Source of the DNA: Candidatus Fredericiella danica
Lineage (GTDB): Bacteria > Chloroflexota > Anaerolineae > Caldilineales > Caldilineaceae
NCBI GenBank assembly: GCA_016713335.1
Contig: JADJPH010000018.1
Coordinates: forward strand, 40,397 to 104,396
Direction: 5' to 3'
Length of the DNA stretch: 64,000 nt
Made by a program: the position numbers and the translations under genes. How positions within the stretch are numbered: position 1 is the first letter of the stretch; each line of letters opens with the position of its first letter. The notes beneath the pieces are model-generated. The model was not told the origin of the DNA. It did no database searches and worked only from the letters and a program-made list of their open reading frames with translations. This document shows positions 36,967-46,447 of this stretch, one piece after another.

Positions 36967-39930
36967 GTGTCTGGTCTGAGTTCTCTACAGTTGCGGTCAT
37001 CGCGCATGGGCAGTAGTCTCCTGGCGCAAATGGCAGTGCTGTTCCCGGCAATGCTTCTGTTGCTCCTGGCGGTGTGGCAATTCAGTGGTGCGCTTCCCTG
37101 GGCAACCGCCCTGGTGAGTAGTGCGCTGATCACACTCTATCCTGGCGCACTCGTGCTTCGTCTGCTGGAAGGCCGATTTCCACGCGGCATCAGCGGTATC
37201 GCGATTGCCTTTGCTGCCGGATTTGGCATGGTTGCCGGGCTGGCGGCTCTCGTCCAGATCACGTCGGGAAGCTTAACCCTCATTCAATGGCTGTTGGTGG
37301 CGTTCATCCTGGTGCTGGCTGCCCTTGTTTTTTGGCGCATGGCAGTCGATCAACGCACAAAGAGTGTTGCGTCGCGCCGGTCGTTCAAGTGGCCCACGAT
37401 CACAGCCTGGATCACTGCACTTTTGTTTGTAAGTGCAATCGTACTGACGCTGGTGATCTTTTTCTACTTCGCCTCCGTATGGCGTCCAAGTGATCGCCTT
37501 GCCTATGCCGGTCAGATTCGCCACTATCTTGATGCAGACCAACTGACCTCGGTCGATTTCCTCCCGGAGCAAAACCGGTATCGGGTGCGGCTGGAATTGG
37601 CGCCCTGGTTGGTGCTGCTTGCGGTCATTCAGCGCCTCTCCGGCGCCCCGCTCATTGAGTTGTACAATTTCATTGCCCCGGCGGCGTTGCTGGTGCTTGC
37701 GCTATTTGGTGCGTATACCCTTGGCAAGACCGTCCTGAACTCCAGATGGGCCTCTGCAACCACGACGTTGCTCTTACCCATCTACTGGCTTAGCGATATC
37801 GCGCTCCCCTTAACCGCCACGTTCAACTGGCAGGAACGGTTTATTCTCCGGTTGGATGGGGGGCAATCCACCCTCGGCCAATGGGCGCTGCTCGGTCGCA
37901 TTGTAGAGGATAAGTATCTACTGCTGTTTGTGCTGCTGCCGGTTGCTCAGGCGCTCATGGTCCGATTCATGGTGAGAGGCGGAAGACGCAACTATGTCAT
38001 CCTGTTGCTCGCTGCGGCCGGCGTATTCGTCATCCACCCGCTTGGCGTTGCTTTTCTCGGGCTGACCTTTTTGGGCTTTGCGACGCTGCAACTGGGCATG
38101 TGCTTTAGCAAATCCAGATTGGTGCGCGGCCTTTGGGTCGGGATGGCACTCGCCATCGGCGCATTGATCCCACTCCTCCAGCGGGGCCGTCTGAGCACTG
38201 AGGTTGCAGACGCCTGGTATTGGAGTGTCAGTGGTCAGGCGTTGATCGATGTTGCGCGCAACTACGGGCTATGGGTGTCGCCGGCGACGGATGCCATCTA
38301 CGCAGCCCATCCTGAATTGATGCTGCGCCGTGAACTCTTGGTGGCAGGAATCATTGGTTTGCTCATTCTGCTGCTGGTTCGCAGGTTGCGACACCCGCGT
38401 GAACTCTTCCTCACGGGCACGATCGGCATCATCCTTTTGGTGACGTTTAATCCATTGGTTGCACCGTGGTTGGGCCGGATCATTCTTTGGAATATGCTCG
38501 ACCGTACGTACTGGTTGGTCGTGCTGCCATGCTTATTGGTACTGGTAGCGCTGCTGCAGACGGCACGTGCGGGACTTCGTCGTCGATATTCCGCGCAGTT
38601 AAGAATGCAATACGTTGTCCTGTTCTCACCCATCGCCCTGGCCGGTCTCATTCTGATCGTCACATGGCCCAAGGTCAACGCCGGCCTGGAACTGATGGCG
38701 GATATCAAAGCGAACAGCCTGCAGCTTGATGAACGCGCCGTCCTGGGTTTTTTGCGCAATGAGCCTTCGACAGACGCGGTCGTGTTGGCTGAACCAGGGA
38801 TCACCAATGAGCTGCCGGTTGAAGTCGGGCACATGTTCGGTCTATACTTCCGGCCCTCAGGATTCACGGTCAAGTCATTCGCCGACGCCAGTGGGGTGTA
38901 TCAGGAAGACCGGATCGATTCCGCGCGTCTTGACGTGTTGGACAACTACAACGTCACCTTTGTGGTCACGCAGATCGGTAGTGGGCTTGACTATCAACTG
39001 AGCCAATACGCACCGGCATTTATTCCGATCTTCGCCGCTGGGCGCTATCAGGTCTATCAACTTGATCGCGACTGGCGGCAAGATCCGCTTCTAGCAGCGT
39101 TGTTGGATGGTAGCCGCGCCCTGTCATCCGGGGATTTGGAGGACGCGGAAGCGCATGCGCGCCGCGCCCTGGCGCTCGCACCGGTCAACCTGTCTGCGCA
39201 CCAACTGCTGGCTGAGGTGCTGACGCGCGCCGGCGACACCTCCGAGGCGCTGATGCATGGACAGGCCATCTTTGAAGCTGCGCCGCATGCGCCCTGGGCA
39301 GGCCAACTGATGGCACGTGTCCATCGCACCATGGGCGCTGTTGCCGAACGCCGCGCCGATCCGGAAACCGCCGCTGCAGAGTATCGCGCCGCCCTGGCTG
39401 CAAATCCGGCTGATCTCGTGGCCGGCGAAGCGCTGATCCGGCTTCACCGTGCAAGCGGCGGGGTATTGCTGTCAAAGAGCGAGACTGACGCAATCATCAA
39501 CCAATTTGCGACAAGGGCAACCCCTGCAGACGATCGACTCTCCTATCAGCGCCGGCGTGCCTACTGGCAACTGGCCTCGATCTTTGAAATATTGGCGCAA
39601 TATGATGAGGCGGAGACGGCCTATCGCGACGCACTGGCAATTTCGCGGCCGCAGGAATCTGAGGTGGAGGCGGCAGTGGCCTTCGGTCGCTACCTGGTGC
39701 GCCAGGGCCGTCCGGATGAGGCACGGCGTCTCTATCTGGAAATCCAGCAGCGAAATCCCAGTGATGAAGCGCTCTATGTTGCGATCGCAGAGGTGGCAGC
39801 GCAACTTGGCGCCCCGGATGCCGAAACGGCCGTTTTCAGGTCGGCTGCACAGACCAATCCGCTGGCCGGCTGGCCGTACCTCCATTTGGGAAGCGCAGCG
39901 CTTCAGGCCGCGTTGCAGGAAAATCCATGA
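36967..39930 (+). CDS. Polytopic GT-C-like membrane protein with C-terminal TPRs (module 2)
   Basis: An unbroken ~987-residue paralogue of the protein at 30826. Some 12-14 hydrophobic helices occupy the first ~590 residues. An extracytoplasmic loop after helix 4-5 (WRPSDRLAYAGQIRHYLDAD) is followed by RIVEDKYLLLFVLLPVA and VFVIHPLGVAFLG, the same EDKY/HPLG pair. A mixed linker (VVLAEPGITNELPVEVGHMF, NVTFVVTQIG) leads to five or more TPR units to the end. The form resembles membrane GT-C transferases with a sensor or assembly TPR tail. GTG 36967 with upstream GAGG is preferred; ATG 36931 would overlap the previous gene. Its stop overlaps the next start (ATGA). Confidence 0.75.
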   Translation: MSGLSSLQLRSSRMGSSLLAQMAVLFPAMLLLLLAVWQFSGALPWATALVSSALITLYPGALVLRLLEGRFPRGISGIAIAFAAGFGMVAGLAALVQITSGSLTLIQWLLVAFILVLAALVFWRMAVDQRTKSVASRRSFKWPTITAWITALLFVSAIVLTLVIFFYFASVWRPSDRLAYAGQIRHYLDADQLTSVDFLPEQNRYRVRLELAPWLVLLAVIQRLSGAPLIELYNFIAPAALLVLALFGAYTLGKTVLNSRWASATTTLLLPIYWLSDIALPLTATFNWQERFILRLDGGQSTLGQWALLGRIVEDKYLLLFVLLPVAQALMVRFMVRGGRRNYVILLLAAAGVFVIHPLGVAFLGLTFLGFATLQLGMCFSKSRLVRGLWVGMALAIGALIPLLQRGRLSTEVADAWYWSVSGQALIDVARNYGLWVSPATDAIYAAHPELMLRRELLVAGIIGLLILLLVRRLRHPRELFLTGTIGIILLVTFNPLVAPWLGRIILWNMLDRTYWLVVLPCLLVLVALLQTARAGLRRRYSAQLRMQYVVLFSPIALAGLILIVTWPKVNAGLELMADIKANSLQLDERAVLGFLRNEPSTDAVVLAEPGITNELPVEVGHMFGLYFRPSGFTVKSFADASGVYQEDRIDSARLDVLDNYNVTFVVTQIGSGLDYQLSQYAPAFIPIFAAGRYQVYQLDRDWRQDPLLAALLDGSRALSSGDLEDAEAHARRALALAPVNLSAHQLLAEVLTRAGDTSEALMHGQAIFEAAPHAPWAGQLMARVHRTMGAVAERRADPETAAAEYRAALAANPADLVAGEALIRLHRASGGVLLSKSETDAIINQFATRATPADDRLSYQRRRAYWQLASIFEILAQYDEAETAYRDALAISRPQESEVEAAVAFGRYLVRQGRPDEARRLYLEIQQRNPSDEALYVAIAEVAAQLGAPDAETAVFRSAAQTNPLAGWPYLHLGSAALQAALQENP

Positions 39931-41155
39931 AGCCGGAGCGCCAACGCACCCGATCAAAATGGGATCGAATCGCAGGCTGGGCCATCTTGCTGCTGGCTGC
40001 CGCAACCATCGCAGCGCTTTCACTGGCGACGCTCGCCCTGGCGCGCACCAATCAACCCGCGTCACCGGTGCTTACCGTTGCAGGATTGCCGCCTCAACTT
40101 CAACTTGCCGTTGACAACCTGAGCAAGGCTATCACGCTGGACCCAACGCGCCGCGAAGCATACACCGAACTTGCCACTGCCTATCGGCTTGCCAATCGCA
40201 GCGAGGATGCCGCCGCCGTCTGGAGAATGGCGGCGCAGGCAAACCCACAGGAAGCCTGGCCCTGGCTTGCGCTTGCCGCGCAGTTGGAGCAGCAAGGCGA
40301 TTTCGAGGGGCAGTTGAATGCGCTGGTGCAGGCGGCGGCGCTCGACGACGATGATCCCGCCCTACAGGCGCAGATCACAGACCTGCGACAGGTGATCCAG
40401 AGCCAGCGATCGGCGCGCGCGGCTGCCGATGCCGCAAGCCTTCCTTCAGCGCAACCGCTTACATTTACGCCGCTGGCCGAAACGTTGAGCAATGACTGGA
40501 CGCTCGTGGGGATGCTGACGTCCCGCGCCGCATTGCGTGCAGATGAAAACGCCCGGGCATGGTTCTTCTGGCAGGCGCCAGTCGCTGGTGCGGTTGCGGG
40601 CTCGCTGGCGCAGGGCTGGGAGCAGATCGATGACTTTGTCTGGGTGCACAAGACCGCAAGCACCCACAATCTTGTGACGGCGGCGACTTTGAACGGAACG
40701 CGCCGCTTGGGGAGCCGCTCGGCTTTCCAAGGGACATTTTCGACGCAGATCCCGGCGCCAGGCGACTGCAAACAGTGCAGCGTGACGGCTTGCCAACGAC
40801 GGTGGCAACATTGCAAAATGACGCGGGTAACGCCTACACCAGCTTTGCATCGGCGCCGGCATCGTTGGAGCCGGGCAAGGTTGTGCTGTTTTCTGGAATT
40901 GTGCGCAGCACAGGGGGGGGAGGAGCGCTCGGCTATCGTTGGTTCAAAGATGGCAACGACGGCCCAACCCAATATCTCTTGTCCGGCGAAGACAGTGGGC
41001 TTTGGCGGCAAGTAGAGGGATTGTCGGAGCCTCCTGCGGGGACGGCGAGCGTCATTACCCTGCTAATGAACAAAAACGCCATCGGGAACGCCTATTTCGA
41101 CGATATCATCGTTTTGGCGTTGGAGGCACCTGGGCAGGATGATAAGCCGCTATGA
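39927..41155 (+). CDS. Membrane-anchored TPR/jelly-roll protein (module 2, first), one frameshift
   Basis: About 410 residues after repair. One N-terminal membrane helix (about residues 17-40), two or three TPR-like units (LSKAITLDPTRREAYTELA, AAAVWRMAAQANPQEAWPW), then a single W-T-x-V-G unit (NDWTLVGMLTSRAAL, WFFWQAPVAGAVAG). The sandwich ends in NAYFDDIIVLALEAPG. It is a compact version of the protein at 33776. The frame shifts near 40770: the first frame runs to 41015, and the true one continues from QRDGLPTTVATLQNDAGNAY to 41155. ATGA overlaps couple it to genes on both sides. Confidence 0.68.
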
Positions 41156-41909
41156 ATCATCAGAACCGGCGCGAGCAGTGGCTGATTCGCATCACGCTGA
41201 TCCTTTCCGGCGTAGCGCTCGTCTTTTCCTGTTCCCGTTGCTCTTGGTTTCCGGCATCCGCAACGCCGGCCAGATCGCCTATGCCAACGCCGCCTTTGGG
41301 CAGGCCGCGCCGATCACAGCATGGGCTTTACCCCTGTGGCAGAACGCAAGCAATTTGCTGCCGGCCGAGCAACGCGCCGCCGAGCAACGCGTCCTCGCAC
41401 GTGCCGTCTGGGCCAATGGCGATGACATCGCTGCTGCCACGATCCTCGGGCTCGGCGCCGAGGCGACGCCCGCCCATTTGGCGACCTATTTCCAACCGGA
41501 TTGGAGTGCCGCGGGACAAACTCTGCCCGATGCACTGGCTGCCCGCGATCTTGCGAATGCTGCAGCCGCCCTGTCTGCCGGAGATGAAGCAAGCGCAGCA
41601 CAATGGCTCGATGCCGCACTGGTGCTGCGCCCGGATGACCTGTACGCCAATTACCAGCGCTGGCGCGTGGCAGGCAGTGCCACTCTGTCGGAGCACCATC
41701 CCGTGAGGGTGGTGACTCCCCAAATCCCCCGTCCGCCAACCTCATCCAGTTCACCGAGCGCGCACTCCTCCCTGCCAATGCCTCTGTCGCGGATTTTGCC
41801 ATCACAATTGCGCCTGCGCTGGTTGCGGAACGAATCTGGTCACCTGAGCAACTCGAACGTGCGGCAAGCCTATGGGTCTGGAAATACCCCGAACTGTCCT
41901 CCTGGGTAA
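41152..41909 (+). CDS. Large repeat protein (module 2, second), N-terminal part and repeat 1
   Basis: The start is ATG 41152, overlapping the previous stop. An N-terminal membrane helix spans a one-base shift at about 41236 (ILSGVALVF / LFPLLLVSGIRNAG), after which reading is in the frame ending at 41909. A helical region with AAQWLDAALVLRPDDLYANYQRW leads into repeat unit 1. At 41687-41736 a ~50-base REP-like hairpin element is inserted; beyond it the homologous sequence (SANLIQFTERALLPANASVADFAITIAP) resumes in another frame. The 41710-41909 stretch of the nominal frame is therefore spurious. Confidence 0.6.
41687..41736 (+). repeat. REP-like hairpin element inside a coding sequence
   Basis: GTCGGAGCACCATCCCGTGAG followed by GGTGGTGACTCCCC matches the 48-bp elements at 3973-4113. 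In the paralogous units the two flanks are joined by coding sequence of ordinary length, so this ~50-base stretch appears inserted. The frame before (0) and after (2) differ, consistent with a 50-base insertion. Confidence 0.75.
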
Positions 41910-42594
41910 TTTGTTGGATACACAGTGCGCCAATCAAGATTCGAGCAATCGCTGGTGCCAGTTGGTAGCCGAACGCGCCACTCGACTCGGCGAAGGTGCG
42001 CAGGGCGCAGTCGCCGAACTTTCGCCCCAGTCGGCGACCGATACGGCATCGTTGCTTACTCAGCTTGGCGTTCCCAACGCCACACCAGGCAAGTCCATCT
42101 ACCGGCACGGCGCGGTCGAGACCTGGTCCGGTCTGGCCTCGGCCGCCGAGTGGGGTTGGTATGACATGTCTGTGCCCCCCGAGTTTAATGCTGCGCTTTT
42201 TGCCGGTGGGATCGACTCCTGGCAGCCATTTGCCGGCGACAATGCCGCCAGAGTTGACGGCGTCTGGCAGATGCCGGATACGGGCGCTGACCTGGCGCGG
42301 GCAGGTTATTGGGCCGTCCCGACGACGAGCGTAGCGCCTGGTGCGGCGTGGTTGCTCTCCTTTGCCTATCGCACCAGTGGCGCCGAACCGTCGGCCTCCG
42401 TCTGGATTGGGAGCAACCGGATGTCCTTCCACCCGAGATGTACTTGCCCGGAACGGATGGCGAATGGCGCCGCGAAGCAGTTCTTGTCACCAATTACGGC
42501 GCAACCCCTTACGACATACGCCCGCTGTTCCGCAACTGGGGCGAGCAGACCGTATGGTTTGATGAATTTCAATTGCAACCGCTCTCAGATGTGA
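41872..42594 (+). CDS. Large repeat protein (module 2, second), repeat 1 jelly-roll part
   Basis: Contains LLDTQCANQDSSNRWCQLVAERA, then the beta-sandwich of unit 1: YRHGAVETWSGLASAAEWGW, FAGGIDSWQPFAGDNAARVDG, WLLSFAYRTSGAEPSASVW. At about 42415 the frame shifts, and the end of the unit (MYLPGTDGEWRREAVLVTNY, FRNWGEQTVWFDEFQLQPL) is read in the next entry's frame. The ATG is not a true start; the upstream part (LWVWKYPELSS) is joined by one added C in the CC at about 41899. Confidence 0.62.
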   Translation: MGLEIPRTVLLGNLLDTQCANQDSSNRWCQLVAERATRLGEGAQGAVAELSPQSATDTASLLTQLGVPNATPGKSIYRHGAVETWSGLASAAEWGWYDMSVPPEFNAALFAGGIDSWQPFAGDNAARVDGVWQMPDTGADLARAGYWAVPTTSVAPGAAWLLSFAYRTSGAEPSASVWIGSNRMSFHPRCTCPERMANGAAKQFLSPITAQPLTTYARCSATGASRPYGLMNFNCNRSQM

Positions 42595-43577
42595 GCCAGG
42601 CAGAGTTGCCAGACTGGAAGGCGACCTGGGAATCCCGCGAGGATGAGTGGCAGGACTCGCTGGCGGTGCGTTACCGAGCGCGTGCTGCGGACGCCATTGC
42701 CGCCGATGATCAACGCAATGCCACCCTCTGGCTAGATGCAGCGCTCAGCCTCCACCCCGGGGATCTGTATGCCAACTACTACCGCAGGCAGTTCAACGAT
42801 GCCGGCCAGGACGCCGAGAACGACCCTTATTTGCAGCGGCTGCAGCAGTTCACAGAAGCCGGTCTTCTCCCGCTTCCCCAGCAGCTAGCCGAGTACACGC
42901 TCGCTGTGGCGCCGAAACTCGTGGCGGATGGCATCTGGACGCCAGAACAACTGGTGCGGGCCGCCCGCGTGTGGGTGTGGCAATACCCGGAGTCGCCGGC
43001 GCTTGCAGCGATGCTGGACGCCCAATGCTCAACTCAATCAGCAGGCGACCAGTGGTGTCAACTTGCCGCGGAGCGCACCGCACGCATCCGCGCCGGCGAG
43101 GCTTCGGCGCAAGAAAGTCCGCCGTCCCTTGAGCCACTTCTGGCGAAACTGGGCATTCAAGACGCGGTTGTAGGCTCTTCGACCTTCAAACACGGTGCGA
43201 TCGAGACCTGGTCCAAACCGGAAGTTGACGCCGAATGGAAGTGGTCAAACATGGTCAATGCGCCAAACTTCAACGCGGCGCTGTTCCTTGGGGGTGTCGA
43301 TCCCTGGCAGCCGTTTGCCGGCGAGAACGCGGTGCGGGTCGATGGGCTGTGGCAGACGCCGGACACCGGCGCCAATCCCGCTCGCGCAGGCTTTTGGTCC
43401 GTGCCCACGCAGACACTGCCGGCCGGCTCCGCATGGTTGCTCTCCTTTGCCTATCGCACGAGTGGCGATGAACCATCCTCGTCAGTCTGGTTGAGTGGTC
43501 AGCCGAGCGCTATCCCACCGGAACTCTATCTTCTAAGCACCGCCGGCGAATGGCGGCAAGAGGGGTCTTGTTGGTGA
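42415..43577 (+). CDS. Large repeat protein (module 2, second), end of repeat 1 and repeat 2
   Basis: Carries the end of unit 1 and almost all of unit 2. First comes a TPR-like helical part (ADAIAADDQRNATLWLDAAL, GDLYANYYRRQF, FTEAGLLPLPQQLAEYTLAV), then IWTPEQLVRAARVWVWQYPESPALAAMLDAQCS. The beta-sandwich runs from STFKHGAIETWSKPEVDAEW to YRTSGDEPSSSVWLSG. The frame shifts at about 43560, just before VLLVNHGDTDIEMRPLFRNW. The DNA of unit 2 is clearly similar to units 1 and 3, so the repeats arose by duplication. Confidence 0.65.
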
Positions 43578-44826
43578 ATCACGGCGACACCGACATCGAA
43601 ATGCGCCCACTCTTCCGCAACTGGGGCGAGCAGACCGTCTGGTTTGATGAAATCCAATTTCAGCCGCTCACGGGCTTGGATGTTGCGAGCCTGCCGGATT
43701 GGAAGATAACCTGGGAATATACCGACGAGTTACGCGACGTACTGGCGGCGCGTTATCTCTTGCTTGCCAAGACTGCCATCGCCGCCGATGATCAATCGCG
43801 GGCGCTCCAGTGGCTGGATGCAGTGCTTGACCTTTACCCGGACGATCTTTACGCCAACTACTATCGCCGGCTCTTCACAAGATCCAGTCAGGACACCGAT
43901 GACCCCCATCTACCACTGCTGCAGCATTTCACAGAAGCCGGTCTGCTTCCATCCTCCCCCAAGGTAGCGGAGTTCACCATCGCTGTGGCGCCAAAACTCG
44001 TGGCGGATGGTATCTGGACGCCAGAACAACTGGTGCGGGCCGCCCGGCTATGGGTCTGGAAATCCCCGGGGTCACCGGCACTTGCGATATTGCTGGATGC
44101 CCAGTGCGCAGATCAATCGGCAGGCGACCAGTGGTGTAGACTTGCGGCGGAACGCAGCGAACGCCTGCGTGCAAGCGAGTCTTTGACGCAAGTTGGCGCC
44201 ACCGCACCGGCAACCCCGCCTTCCCTTGCACCGCTTCTGACGGAACTGGGGATCAGTGATGCAGGAGTAGGCCCGTCGACTTTCAAACACGGTGCAATCG
44301 AGACCTGGTCCGATCCGGCGGTCGCTGCCGAATGGAAGTGGTCAAGCATGGTCAATGCGCCAAACTTCAATGAGGCGCTCGCCACGGGCGGTATCGATTC
44401 CTGGCAGCCATTTGCCGGCGAGCACGCACTGCGCATCGATGGGCTATGGCAGGCGCCAGACACCGGTCCCAACCCTGCCCGCTCCGGCTACTGGTCCGTG
44501 CCGACGCAGACGCTACCGGCCGGCTCGGCATGGCTGCTCTCCTTTGCCTATCGCACGAGTGGCGACGAACCATCGGCGACTGTGTGGCTGGGGGCCAACC
44601 CGGCGTCTACCCGCCGGAGCTTGCGCTGCCGGGCACCAACGGCGCATGGCGGCAAGAGGGGGTCTTGTTGGTCAACCAGGGTTCAACCGACTTTGGGTTG
44701 CGGCCACTTTTGCGCAATTGGGGAGAGCAGACAGTCTGGTTTGATGAGATCCAGTTCCAGCCTTTGTCAGGTATCGATGTGGCGACCTTGCCCGCGCGTA
44801 GCAGCACCTGGGAGCCACAAAATTGA
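43550..44826 (+). CDS. Large repeat protein (module 2, second), end of repeat 2 and repeat 3
   Basis: Begins in the last strands of unit 2 (FRNWGEQTVWFDEIQFQPLTG) and contains the whole of unit 3 with the same order of landmarks as unit 2, including DAQCADQSAGDQWCRLAAER and STFKHGAIETWSDPAVAAEW. Near 44600 the frame shifts once more; the true C-terminus (GVYPPELALPGTNGAWRQEG, WFDEIQFQPLSGIDVATLP) ends at 44826, overlapping the TTG start of the flippase gene. The repaired whole protein is about 1,200 residues. The conserved Cys pairs (DAQC...DQWC) could form a disulfide outside the cell. Confidence 0.65.
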
Positions 44827-46415
44827 CTGATGCTGAATCGGCTGACGGTAGGGCGGCCACTGATATCGAGCGTACGGCGCAAGGCGCAAACCTCGGCAAG
44901 CAGTTGACGCGGGGACGGTTGCTTGCCCGCAACACCGTTTGGAACTTCCTTGGCTCGGGCGGTGCAATCGTGGCTGCGGTCGTCACCGTACCATTGTTGG
45001 TGACCGGTATGGGCACGGCGCGCTATGGCGTTCTCCTACTGGTCTGGATGCTGGTGGGCTATGCCGGACTATTTGACCTGGGCACCGGCCGTGCCTTGAC
45101 GAAACTCACTGCCGACCGCATTGGCGCCGGGCGGATTGACGAGATCCCCGGTCTCTTTTGGATGACCATGTTGCTGATGGCGGCCCTGGGTGTCATCGTA
45201 GCGCTCATCATCGCCATGCTCACGCCGTGGTTGGTCCAGTTGTTGCGCGTTCCTCCGGAACTGCTCCAGGAGACGCAGAACGCCTTCTACGTCGTTGCGC
45301 TCTGTCTACCCGTTGTGATTTCAACAACGGGGCTCAGCGGGATGCTGGAAGCATGGCAGCGTTTTGACCTGATTGCACTGGTCAATGTCCCAATGGGCAT
45401 CCTGCAATACGTTGGCCCGCTTGTTGTCCTCTACTTTACGAACAATCTGGCGGTCATGGTCGCATCGATCTTGATTGTCCGGATGGCGGCCTGGTGTGTG
45501 CGGCTGTGGATGGTCTTCCACGTGATGCCATCGTTGCGGCACGGGTATGCCTGGCGACCAGACTACTTTGGACCACTGCTGAGCTTCGGTGGTTGGCTCA
45601 CGATTACTGCCATCACCAGCCCGCTCATGGTGACACTGGACCGCTTCCAGGTTGGCGCCCTCACCTCGCTCGATGATGTTGCCTATTACGCCACACCGAT
45701 CGATATTCTTAATCGCCTGTTGACCATCCCGGTGGCGCTGACCGGCGTGCTCTTTCCTGCCTTTGCCGTCACATACACCCATGACAACCCGCGCGCCGCC
45801 GGTCTGTACGGCCGCACAGGCCGCTACATCTACCTGATCATGTTTCCGTTGGTGCTCGTGGCGGTTGCCTTTGCCACCCAGGGGTTGACCCTGTGGCTTG
45901 GCCCTACCTTTGCCGCGAACAGCGCCGTCGTGCTACAATTGATCGCGATTGGCGTCCTTTTCAATAGCGTCGGACGCCTGGCATTTACTTTCGTCATCGG
46001 GGTGGGCAAAGCCAAATGGAGCGGTCTTCTCCACCTGGCTGAGTTGCCCATTTTTGTTGGTTTGCTTTATTTGCTGACGACCCAATACGGCATCAAGGGC
46101 GCCGCGGTGGCAGGCATGTTACGCTACATGGTTGATACCGTGATCCTGATGTTGATGGTGCGACGGTTGTTGCCGGCCGTAACGCCTGACATTCGTGCCC
46201 TGATCCTGCTGCTCAGCGGCGGCGCTCTGTTGCTCTTCTCGTTCATGTTGCCACTGCCACCTGTCTACAGAGTCATCTGGTTTGGCGCCGTGCTGACCGG
46301 CTTTGTTGGGTTCGCATGGCTGCGCGTCCTCTCTGCACAGGAGCGGACCCAATTAACTGGCGTCGTGGCACGCGCTTCTGCGCTGCGACCACGCCACAAC
46401 GCACCAGGCTCATAG
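44823..46415 (+). CDS. Polysaccharide flippase, Wzx-like (MOP superfamily)
   Basis: 530 residues with 12-14 hydrophobic helices and the Polysacc_synt/Wzx pattern: RLLARNTVWNFLGSGGAIV at the N-terminus, LLVWMLVGYAGLFDLGTGRALTK, and later LLSFGGWLTITAITSPLMVTLDRF. It would flip lipid-linked repeat units across the membrane. TTG 44823 overlaps the upstream stop (TTGA) and has GGGAG about 9 bases upstream; no ATG lies near. The frame is intact. Confidence 0.86.
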   Translation: MTDAESADGRAATDIERTAQGANLGKQLTRGRLLARNTVWNFLGSGGAIVAAVVTVPLLVTGMGTARYGVLLLVWMLVGYAGLFDLGTGRALTKLTADRIGAGRIDEIPGLFWMTMLLMAALGVIVALIIAMLTPWLVQLLRVPPELLQETQNAFYVVALCLPVVISTTGLSGMLEAWQRFDLIALVNVPMGILQYVGPLVVLYFTNNLAVMVASILIVRMAAWCVRLWMVFHVMPSLRHGYAWRPDYFGPLLSFGGWLTITAITSPLMVTLDRFQVGALTSLDDVAYYATPIDILNRLLTIPVALTGVLFPAFAVTYTHDNPRAAGLYGRTGRYIYLIMFPLVLVAVAFATQGLTLWLGPTFAANSAVVLQLIAIGVLFNSVGRLAFTFVIGVGKAKWSGLLHLAELPIFVGLLYLLTTQYGIKGAAVAGMLRYMVDTVILMLMVRRLLPAVTPDIRALILLLSGGALLLFSFMLPLPPVYRVIWFGAVLTGFVGFAWLRVLSAQERTQLTGVVARASALRPRHNAPGS

Positions 46416-46447
46416 CCAGAAGCAGGTTTACCCACCGCGCAAGCATC

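Larger units (their letters stand above)
41527..44826 (+). repeat. Three tandem ~1.08-1.13 kb coding repeats
   Basis: Units begin near 41527, 42655 and 43735. The landmark coding for NWGEQTVWFDE recurs at about 42531, 43617 and 44715 (spacings about 1086 and 1098). Unit 1 is longer at DNA level because of the REP-like insertion. DNA-level similarity is high between units 2 and 3. Confidence 0.8.
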
